From: Gammaproteobacteria bacterium UBA6173
Lineage (GTDB): Bacteria > Pseudomonadota > Gammaproteobacteria > Pseudomonadales > Pseudohongiellaceae
Direction: 5' to 3'
Assembly (NCBI GenBank): GCA_002422225.1
Contig: DITX01000164.1
Location: forward strand, 2,047-23,112
DNA length: 21,066 nt
The notes beneath the pieces are model-generated. The model ran no database searches. It was not told the origin of the DNA and worked only from the letters and a program-made list of their open reading frames with translations. Positions 15,603 through 21,066 of the stretch are shown here, one piece after another. Each line of letters starts with the position of its first letter. Position 1 is the first letter of the stretch. The position numbers were made by a program, and so were the translations under genes.

Positions 15603-15685
15603 AGCCCACCGGCAGTCGGGATGTTCCTTGGCACGGCGCTACGCGCCTGATTGTGCCTCGCTCTCATCCCGACCACCGGTGGGCT
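15603..15685. repeat. 83-nt structured repeat, hairpin copy A
   Basis: A 21-nt left arm (15603-15623) pairs with a right arm (15665-15685), with mismatches only at arm positions 11-12. The arms enclose 9 nt, a 22-nt core (15633-15654) and 10 nt. The core contains a small palindrome, GGCGCTACGCGCC. No coding frame of note is present. See copy B at 15730-15812. Confidence 0.85.
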
Positions 15686-15708
15686 GGTGCCAGCGATTGC
15701 GCTGCACC
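15686..15708. repeat. Short hairpin between the two 83-nt repeats
   Basis: GGTGCCAGCG (15686-15695) pairs with CGCTGCACC (15700-15708) with one bulged C and an ATTG loop. It starts directly at the edge of copy A. Confidence 0.6.
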
Positions 15709-15729
15709 GCAACTTGAATGTGGCAATGA

Positions 15730-15812
15730 GGCCGGTCAAGTGCCGGGGCATGAGCGAAGAACAATCAGGCGCGTAGCGCCGTTCTGAGGATTGCCCCGGT
15801 GATTGACCGGCC
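15730..15812. repeat. 83-nt structured repeat, hairpin copy B (inverted)
   Basis: Arms 15730-15750 and 15792-15812 pair except at three adjacent positions. The 22-nt core at 15761-15782 is the exact reverse complement of the core in copy A. Read on the minus strand the layout is again 21-9-22-10-21. The arm sequence differs from copy A at 13 of 21 positions while pairing is kept. Together with copy A, the direct repeat and the short hairpin, this accounts for most of the gene-free stretch 15534-15851. Confidence 0.85.
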
Positions 15813-15851
15813 GCTCCTGTGCAAATAGAGAAAAGGGGTTATTCCCGCAGC

Positions 15852-16097
15852 CTACAGAAATTTAGACATATACCAGCAACTGGCTTTAACGCTGAATTGC
15901 TTGTTCTTCGCCCAGGCAAGCCCATGGCGTACCAGCTTTTCGGCAAGCCCTTTGCCTCTGAGTTCCGCAGGGACATAGGTACGGGTAAAATCAACCCGCT
16001 GACCATGTAGCTGATATTGCAGAATGGATTCAATACCCTCAGTATCGATGGTAAAACAATACCGTTCAGGGTGATGGACTACCATGGAATCACTCAT
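15852..16097 (-). CDS. Small GNAT-like N-acetyltransferase (YjdJ type), slightly short
   Basis: 81 residues from the ATG at 16097. ERYCFTIDTEGIESILQYQL is followed by the acetyl-CoA-binding turn YVPAELRGKGLAEKLV (RGKGLA at 47-52) and a helix to WYMSKFL. This is the short GNAT fold of the YjdJ/GCN5-related group, of about 90-95 residues. Relatives run on about ten residues after the final aromatic helix; here a TAG at 15852-15854 ends the protein early, with the read-through continuing LRE before another stop. It may be slightly truncated. The start has only a weak GAG about 9 nt upstream. The frame runs further upstream to 16310, but that part overlaps the divergent ychJ and lacks homology. 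Confidence 0.65.
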   Translation of the reverse strand: MSDSMVVHHPERYCFTIDTEGIESILQYQLHGQRVDFTRTYVPAELRGKGLAEKLVRHGLAWAKNKQFSVKASCWYMSKFL

Positions 16098-16231
16098 CAG
16101 GGAATCTCGTGTATGTATGTTGTAATCTTTCGAGCCACCATTAAACAACTGGGGCAGCAACACTGGTACCAAGAATATACCGTGCAGGTTGCTCAAGTGG
16201 AAAGAGACTATTCCAGCCATGGAGCAAATCT

Positions 16232-16654
16232 GTGAAACCCTGCCCCTGTTGCAGCGGCAAACTATTCTCCACCTGCTGCGGTCAATTCCTGACGGGCAAG
16301 ACCTTGCCAAAGACTGTCAAACAGCTGATGCGCACACGCTACGCGGCATTTGCCCTAGGTGGCTATGGCCAATACCTTTTGGATACATGGCATCCTGATT
16401 ATGCACCCGCTGTCAGTGCAGAAGATTTGGGGTCAGTTGATTCCAACTGGCTTGGCCTCGACATACTGAATACCTCTCAGCAGGGAGACAGCGGCACCGT
16501 CGAGTTTTGTGCGCGCTTTCTCGACGAACATGGCATGCCGCAAACCCATCGCGAAAACTCTCGGTTTAACAGGATAAAAGGTCGTTGGTACTACCTGGAT
16601 GCGCTGTCATTGGATGAGCAGCCCTTGGAAACGCAAAACACTGGAATCGCATGA
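16232..16654 (+). CDS. ychJ: YchJ-family (UPF0225) SEC-C zinc-motif protein
   Basis: 140 residues. An N-terminal SEC-C zinc motif (Cys4, Cys6, Cys15, Cys16 in CPCCSGKLFSTCCG) is followed by the YchJ core: LMRTRYAAFALGGYGQYLLD, TWHP, WLGLDIL, VEFCARFLDE, RENSRFNRIKGRWYYLDA. E. coli YchJ has a second SEC-C motif at its C-terminus, which is absent here. The start is GTG with GGAG 7 nt upstream. The stop overlaps the next gene as ATGA (16651-16654), so it heads the rhodanese/YeeE operon. Function unknown; SEC-C motifs often bind zinc and partner proteins. Confidence 0.85.
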   Translation: MKPCPCCSGKLFSTCCGQFLTGKTLPKTVKQLMRTRYAAFALGGYGQYLLDTWHPDYAPAVSAEDLGSVDSNWLGLDILNTSQQGDSGTVEFCARFLDEHGMPQTHRENSRFNRIKGRWYYLDALSLDEQPLETQNTGIA

Positions 16655-17634
16655 TGAATAACTTTGTACAGACATGGCTGCTCAAAACTGCCAAAACATG
16701 TGTGAACTGTCTGCTTGTCTTGTTGATGCCTGCCGTGTCGCAGGCGCAATCTGCAGACTGGTCGGTGTTGCTGCAGCCCACAGAACTCTCGGTTCTTCTG
16801 GAAAACAACGCCGCCATCCGGGTTATTCACGTCACCGGCAACTTCAGCGAAGGTCATATTCCAGGGGCGGCAAATGCACCCTATGCACAATTCCGGGGAC
16901 CACAGACCAACGCCGGGCAACTACCCTCGCTTGAGCATCTGACTGCCTTAGTACAAAGCTTGGGCATCGACGCATCAACCCCTGTTGTTGTCGTGCATCA
17001 GGGCAGCAACGCCTCTGACATGGGCGCCGCAACCCGTGTGTACTGGACACTCAAATCTCTGGGTGTAACACAATTGGCCGTGCTCAATGGTGGTTTTGCT
17101 GCCTGGCGCGACCAACAGTTACCTGTAAGCACGACGGCAAGCACCATCGCATCTTCAAACTACCGCCCCACATGGAACGATAAATGGCGGATTAGCGCTT
17201 CCGCGCTGGAATCCAGCCTGCAAAACCCGACCATGCGTTTGCTGGATTCGCGGCCCAGTAGTTTCTTTACGGGCCAACAATCGATAGCCGAGCGCCCCGG
17301 CACCATTCGTGGCGCTGATAACCTGAGTTATGACACCTGGTTTGATAACAACCGCTTAAAACCCCTCAATGAGCTCGATGTGCTGTTTTCCAACAATCTG
17401 ACAGATACAAACATGGACAGCACGGTGGTTTTTTGCAACACCGGGCACTGGGCGTCAATCAACTGGTTCGTGATCAGTGAACTCGCCGGTATTGCCAACA
17501 CACAACTGTACGCAGAAAGCGTGGTGGATTGGGCACAATCCAATCGCCCGATGGACAATCAACCCGGGCGGCTTGCTCACTATTGGTCATTAACGCGCGA
17601 ATGGATGCAGTCTCTGACGGGCAGCAGGCCATGA
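16651..17634 (+). CDS. Exported double-domain rhodanese-like sulfurtransferase (copy 2)
   Basis: 327 residues. Signal peptide through LLVLLMPAVSQA, cleaved before QSADW. The two rhodanese domains are colinear with the protein at 14646 and share long blocks (FRGPQTNAGQLP, TRVYWTLKSLGV, LAVLNGGFAAW, INWFV). Cys262 in VVFCNTGHWAS is the likely persulfide residue; the N-terminal domain lacks the Cys. It has a C-terminal extension (AHYWSLTREWMQSLTG) that copy 1 does not. Both ends overlap neighbours by 4 nt (ATGA with ychJ and with the YeeE gene), so translation is coupled. The partner channel suggests it processes thiosulfate or a related sulfur compound at the periplasmic face (inference). Confidence 0.88.
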   Translation: MMNNFVQTWLLKTAKTCVNCLLVLLMPAVSQAQSADWSVLLQPTELSVLLENNAAIRVIHVTGNFSEGHIPGAANAPYAQFRGPQTNAGQLPSLEHLTALVQSLGIDASTPVVVVHQGSNASDMGAATRVYWTLKSLGVTQLAVLNGGFAAWRDQQLPVSTTASTIASSNYRPTWNDKWRISASALESSLQNPTMRLLDSRPSSFFTGQQSIAERPGTIRGADNLSYDTWFDNNRLKPLNELDVLFSNNLTDTNMDSTVVFCNTGHWASINWFVISELAGIANTQLYAESVVDWAQSNRPMDNQPGRLAHYWSLTREWMQSLTGSRP

Positions 17635-18950
17635 TGCGTGCTGTTGTTATTGCGCCCGCTCTTACACGCCCCGCTCTGCTGCTATTAATGGCCGCAATGG
17701 TCATCACCTGTTTTGCAATTGCCGGCCCGCGTTCAGCCTTGTTGTTAAGTGTGGGTCTCGGGTTTGGATTGGTGTTGGAAGGTCTGCGTTTTGGTTTTGC
17801 CGGGCCGTGGCGACATATGATCATGGAACGCGACTGCCGGGGCCTGATCGCCCAGTTTTTTGCGATTGCCTTGTGCGCACTGGCCATGTTTCCCTTGTTG
17901 GCAGGCGCTCCCATTGAACTCAGTGGCGCCCATGCACCCATCGGATTTGCCATGATTGCCGGCGCGTTTGTGTTTGGCATCACCATGCAGATGGTGATGG
18001 GTTGTGGATCCGGAGTATTGGTCAACACCGGCAGCGGAAACTTCAATGCGGCTTTGGCCTTACCGGGTTTTATTGCAGGCAGTTTTCTGGGCAGTCTGCA
18101 CGTTAACTGGTGGACGGGACTGGGCTCATTGCCGGTTTACACTGTGCAATCCTTGTTGGGTGTTGGCTATGGTTTGATAGCAACACTGATGGGTTTATTT
18201 ATCCTGAGCCTTCTGGCTATTTTTTATGCCAGCCCTGGTAAACGGTTGCCGGTTCCCAGACTTTGGTGGTCGGCGGCGCTGATAGCAGGTCTGGCGATAC
18301 TGAATCTGATCATTGCCGGGCAACCGTGGGGCGTGGTGTATGGCCTGGGTTTGTGGGGAGCCAAACTCGCGCAGGCAGGTGGCATGGATCTGGCGCTGAC
18401 CAGCACCTGGTCATCCCCGGCCAACGCTGAACGATTAGCAGAAAGTCTGTTGACCGACGTTACGACACTGACCAATATTGGATTGATGACCGGCGCCCTG
18501 GTGATTATGCAGTGGCGGCGCGCGCTTGCAGACGGTAGGCAAGACCCTCAGGTCCAGACCTCAAAACCCGCTTTCTGGCTGGTCATGCTGCTTGCTGGTG
18601 TGATCATGGGATATAGCGCACGCATTGCGTTCGGCTGCAATGTTGGCGCATATTTCAGTGGCATCTCATCGGGCAGCCTGCATGGCTGGGTATGGTTCGC
18701 CGCTGCATTTGCAGGGTCGGCGCTCGGCATCCGGTTCAGAAACAAGCTGCTCAGCGTCAGCACAGATTCCGCACCAGCTCTTGTTTTGCCTGCCAGAACA
18801 AGCGTCAGTTCGGCAGCAGCCATCGCGCTGGTGCTGCTACTCTGGCTGGACAATTACATGGCCGACCCGATCAACCCGTTTGCTGCGCCCTGGCCAACGG
18901 CATTAGGGTCTGGCGAGGTGCCTTCCGGGGCACATTGCACGGACCTTTAA
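17631..18950 (+). CDS. YeeE/YedE (TsuA-type) sulfur-compound transporter
   Basis: 439 residues with many membrane helices. Paired family motifs are visible: MVMGCGSGVL (Cys125) with NTGSGNF in the first half, and IAFGCNVGAYFSGISSGSLH (Cys336) in the second. These conserved cysteines line the path in TsuA (YeeE), which imports thiosulfate by passing it along Cys residues. E. coli TsuA is shorter and is paired with TsuB, a TusA-like protein; here the operon partner is an exported rhodanese. The start ATG at 17631 overlaps the rhodanese stop (ATGA); an in-frame upstream start at 17529 would lie within the rhodanese gene. Thiosulfate is the likely substrate but is not proven by sequence. Confidence 0.87.
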   Translation: MMRAVVIAPALTRPALLLLMAAMVITCFAIAGPRSALLLSVGLGFGLVLEGLRFGFAGPWRHMIMERDCRGLIAQFFAIALCALAMFPLLAGAPIELSGAHAPIGFAMIAGAFVFGITMQMVMGCGSGVLVNTGSGNFNAALALPGFIAGSFLGSLHVNWWTGLGSLPVYTVQSLLGVGYGLIATLMGLFILSLLAIFYASPGKRLPVPRLWWSAALIAGLAILNLIIAGQPWGVVYGLGLWGAKLAQAGGMDLALTSTWSSPANAERLAESLLTDVTTLTNIGLMTGALVIMQWRRALADGRQDPQVQTSKPAFWLVMLLAGVIMGYSARIAFGCNVGAYFSGISSGSLHGWVWFAAAFAGSALGIRFRNKLLSVSTDSAPALVLPARTSVSSAAAIALVLLLWLDNYMADPINPFAAPWPTALGSGEVPSGAHCTDL

Positions 18951-18976
18951 GTGCACTACTAAGCGAGAGTGTCATC

Positions 18977-19503
18977 ATGGCCATCTATTCACCGTTTACC
19001 GCTGCCAACAAATTTGGGTTTGGTATCCAGCCCGGCGAACTTGCTGATATAGAAAATGACCCCAGAGGCTGGCTAATCACGCAATTACCATTAGCCAACC
19101 GGCTGCCGCGACGTTTTTCAGACATGAACAACGCGGCTCAGCTCATTGAACTGGCCGATAACGACTATCGTCAGCGCCTCAGTTTCCAACAAGATGGCCA
19201 GCTCACCACTGAGGAGCAGTTGCAACTCAGGGCAGCTTTAATCAGCGTCCATTTACCGCGCCCTCTCCGGCCGGATGGCCTGAGCAGGCAGAACACTGGG
19301 GTGGGCCCGATGCCCTGATGAAACGTGTGGAATTTATTAACATGGTGGCGGGTGCCGTCGGGCCTGATTTTGATGCGCGCGAAATTGTCGCCCTGATTTT
19401 GCCTGACAATGCCGCGCTGCAACTTGCCATACGACGCGCTGAAAGCAAAACCCAGGCACTGGCCTTGTTACTCGCCAGCCCGCAATTCCAGTGGAGGGCC
19501 TGA
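18977..19503 (+). pseudogene. DUF1800-family protein with large internal deletion and frameshift
   Basis: DUF1800 proteins are usually about 450-550 residues. Here the ATG at 18977 starts a good family N-terminus (ANKFGFGIQPGELADIENDP then RGWLITQLP) that runs to about LTTEEQLQLRAAL (near 19240). The following DNA encodes the family C-terminus in another frame: QRPFTAPSPAGWPEQAEHWG, GPDALMKRVEFINMVAG, then AESKTQALALLLASPQFQWR, ending at TGA 19501-19503. About 300 central residues are missing and the join changes frame. The first frame instead stops at 19318. The 1-nt spacing to the DUF1501 gene (TGATATG) keeps the normal gene-pair layout. The start has only a weak GAGAG upstream. Confidence 0.8.
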
Positions 19504-19504
19504 T

Positions 19505-20398
19505 ATGTCAAGTAAACCCAGTCAAGGTATCAACCGTCGGCAGTTTATCAAAGCCGCCACCCTGCTGGCCGGCGCAGGCAGTCTGCCCGGCTTGAGCTGG
19601 GCAAACAGTGCGATTTCAGGCGAAAACAAACTCGCTGTCATCATTCTGCGGGGCGCCATGGATGGTCTGTCCGCCGTCATCCCGTACGGGGACTCTGCAC
19701 TGAGCGGGTACCGCGCAGCACTCGTTCCTGCCGACAATACGCTGTTGAAACTGGATAATTATTTTGCGTTGCATCCAGCGTTCAGTGGCTTGTATCAGTT
19801 ACAGCAAGCTGGCGAGCTGGGCATTGTCCATGCGGTTGCCAGCGCATACCGGGAACGCTCTCACTTTGATGGTCAAAATGTGCTTGAGAGCGGATTGGAA
19901 ACCGCACAGAGCAACCCATCGGGCTGGCTGAACCGCGCCATACAGTTTCAGTCTCAACAACAAGCCATGGCGCTTGGGCAATCTGTGCCGCTGATACTGA
20001 GAGGTCAAGCCAGCGTGGGTTCGTGGGCGCCAGCGGTGTTGCCTGCAACCAATGATGACACACTCAGTCGCTTGCAAAGCCTGTATAACAATGACAGTTT
20101 TCTGGGACCGCGTTTGCAGGAAGCACTCAACGCCCGCGACATCGTTGGCACCGCGATGGGCGGCACACGCGCTCCACAGGGCTTTACAGCGCTGGTAGAT
20201 GCTGCAGCCAATTTCCTGAACGCGACGGGCGGCCCCAATATTGTGGTGCTGGAGAATGATGGCTGGGACACCCATGTCAATCAGGGCGCAGCGCAGGGTA
20301 ATCTGCAACGTAAATTCACTGAACTGGATACCAGCATTACACAATTGAAAACTGGCCTGGCTTCCAGGTTCTTTTGCGCAATTTCCCACCCGATATAA
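19505..20398 (+). pseudogene. DUF1501-family protein, C-terminal third deleted
   Basis: 297 residues. A Tat-type signal (NRRQFIKAATLLAGAGSLPG) and the DUF1501 core are present: LAVIILRGAMDGLSAVIPYG, LHPAFSGLYQLQQAGELGIV, ASAYRERSHFDGQNVLESG and VVLENDGWDTHVNQGAAQGN. This fold belongs to the alkaline phosphatase/sulfatase-like superfamily, exported and usually paired with DUF1800. Homology ends at about 20359 (ITQLKTGL). The expected TEFGRT and GTDHG metal-site segments are missing, and the frame then reads through antisense GST sequence to a stop at 20398. The gene therefore lacks key residues and is probably non-functional. Relatives are about 390-400 residues. Confidence 0.85.
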
Positions 20399-20880
20399 CT
20401 GGATAACACCAGATCTGCCGCAGTGAATTGCTCGCCGCACACGTATGGCCCGTTTTTAAGTGCCATCTCCAAGGTGTTTACCGTGTCTGAGATGTATCCA
20501 CAGCCAACGGATTGCACATTTTTTCCATTGATGTCCCAGTTGTATGCCTCGGCAGTCATCGCCATTTCCAGCGGCCCCGCTGCAAAAAACAGCCAGCGGT
20601 AATAGCTGCCCCGCAACACACTATCAAGCGCAGGTGCCAGTTTGTGTTCGGGAAACTGATCAGCAAGGTAGGCGCAGATGGCAACAACTTCGGTGACCAC
20701 CGTGTCGCCGTGTTTGATGGCGGGCACCTTGCCCATCGGGTTGATCGCCAGATAAGCAGGCGATTTTATTTTGCCGCCAAAATTCATGAGCTCAAGTTCA
20801 TACACAAACCAAACCAAACCAAACCAAACCAAACCAAACAGGTCATTTTCTGTCCTGTTTAGTTTGTAGGCTGCAGGCAT
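20281..20880 (-). pseudogene. Glutathione S-transferase remnant, both ends replaced
   Basis: The recognisable GST part runs from YELELMNFGGKIKSPAYLAI (about 20803) through NPMGKVPAIKHGDTVVTEVV to TAADLVLSSYIGWEIAQKNL and EARPVF (about 20347). The first 25-30 residues, which carry the first strand and catalytic Ser/Cys/Tyr region, are absent; in their place the frame reads FGLVWFGLVWF, encoded by a pentanucleotide repeat. The C-terminal 15-20 residues are also lost: after EARPVF the frame enters the truncated DUF1501 gene in antisense. An ATG at 20880 keeps the frame open but has no clear ribosome site. It is divergent from the YafY-like regulator, its plausible former regulator. Confidence 0.8.
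20806..20839. repeat. Pentanucleotide tandem repeat (AAACC), 6.8 copies
   Basis: Six exact AAACC units (20806-20835) plus AAAC. It lies within the 5' part of the GST-remnant frame, where the minus strand reads GGTTT repeats. As the unit is not a multiple of three, copy-number change would alter the frame downstream. Confidence 0.95.
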
Positions 20881-20917
20881 GTTTTATTGCCAGTCCAAAC
20901 TCACTACGGAAACAGTC

Positions 20918-21066
20918 ATGTCAAAACCCGTCACACGTGTTCTTACCTTGCTGGAACTGCTGCAAACACATGGTTTGATGTCGGGTCCAGAGATCGCACG
21001 GCGCCTGCTGGTGGATAATCGCACCGTGCGGCGATACATCAGCGCGCTGGAAGAACTGGGCATCCC
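20918..21066 (+). CDS. YafY-like HTH transcriptional regulator, N-terminal fragment
   Basis: 49 residues are visible before the window ends. TRVLTLLELLQTHGLMSGPE followed by IARRLLVDNRTVRRYISALE is the winged helix-turn-helix (HTH_11) that begins YafY-type regulators, whose C-terminal WYL ligand-sensing domain would lie beyond the window. The ATG at 20918 has GGA 7 nt upstream. It is divergent from the GST remnant with a 37-bp spacer, so regulation of that gene and of itself would be the expectation. Confidence 0.85.
   Translation, partial: MSKPVTRVLTLLELLQTHGLMSGPEIARRLLVDNRTVRRYISALEELGI

Noticed and set aside
15603..15812. Hairpin pair considered as integron attC sites
   Set aside because: No GTTRRRY/RYYYAAC core sites were seen, no integrase or cassette genes are nearby, and the two units are inverted rather than arrayed.
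17474..18046. A 190-codon minus-strand frame
   Set aside because: Antisense to the rhodanese/YeeE junction; composition typical of an antisense reading of a membrane protein.
20806..20839. AAACC repeat considered as a CRISPR or telomere-like array
   Set aside because: The unit is 5 nt with no spacers, so it is a simple microsatellite.

Overview
The window reads as chromosomal DNA of a gammaproteobacterium. The closest family matches I recognise are gammaproteobacterial (DauA-type SulP transporter, YjdM/PhnA, RlmA, YchJ), base composition is moderate, and many genes start at GTG or TTG behind clear Shine-Dalgarno sites. I cannot name a genus from sequence alone. No rRNA, tRNA, CRISPR array, integrase or transposase gene was seen.

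Layout. 1-288 is the end of an M3 oligopeptidase. It converges on a minus-strand pair: a periplasmic ligand-binding protein (2217-3350) translationally coupled to a membrane diguanylate cyclase with a large periplasmic sensor region (368-2233). Upstream lies a DauA-like SulP transporter (3477-5216), divergent from yjdM/phnA (5298-5642). 5649-7364 encodes a secreted redoxin/cytochrome c/copper-monooxygenase-like protein that lacks several expected catalytic or metal-binding residues. 7470-8589 is a miniaturised LemA plus DUF2207 pair. Next come a small FlgB/C-tail-like protein, an exported M15-like peptidase with two LysM domains, an SDR lacking its C-terminus, rlmA, an exported TPR protein, a small membrane protein and an Smr-like zinc-ribbon protein. 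A class A acid phosphatase with an out-of-frame signal peptide is followed by an exported double rhodanese.

15534-15851 holds no gene but an unusual repeat locus. Two 83-nt hairpins in opposite orientation share an identical 22-bp core and the same geometry, while their stem sequences differ and remain paired. After a short GNAT gene, ychJ, a second exported rhodanese and a YeeE/TsuA-type sulfur-compound channel form a stop/start-overlapping operon that points to thiosulfate or sulfane-sulfur handling. The operon runs into a DUF1800/DUF1501 pair that is broken: DUF1800 has lost its middle, and DUF1501 is fused tail-to-tail to a remnant glutathione S-transferase whose N-terminus is replaced by a pentanucleotide repeat. 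The start of a YafY-like HTH regulator closes the window.

Two themes stand out: the covarying hairpin pair with nearby REP-like palindromes, and a striking number of genes with clean internal or terminal deletions (LemA, DUF2207, SDR, DUF1800, DUF1501, GST, possibly GNAT). The latter suggests deletion-driven decay, or assembly errors that must be excluded.
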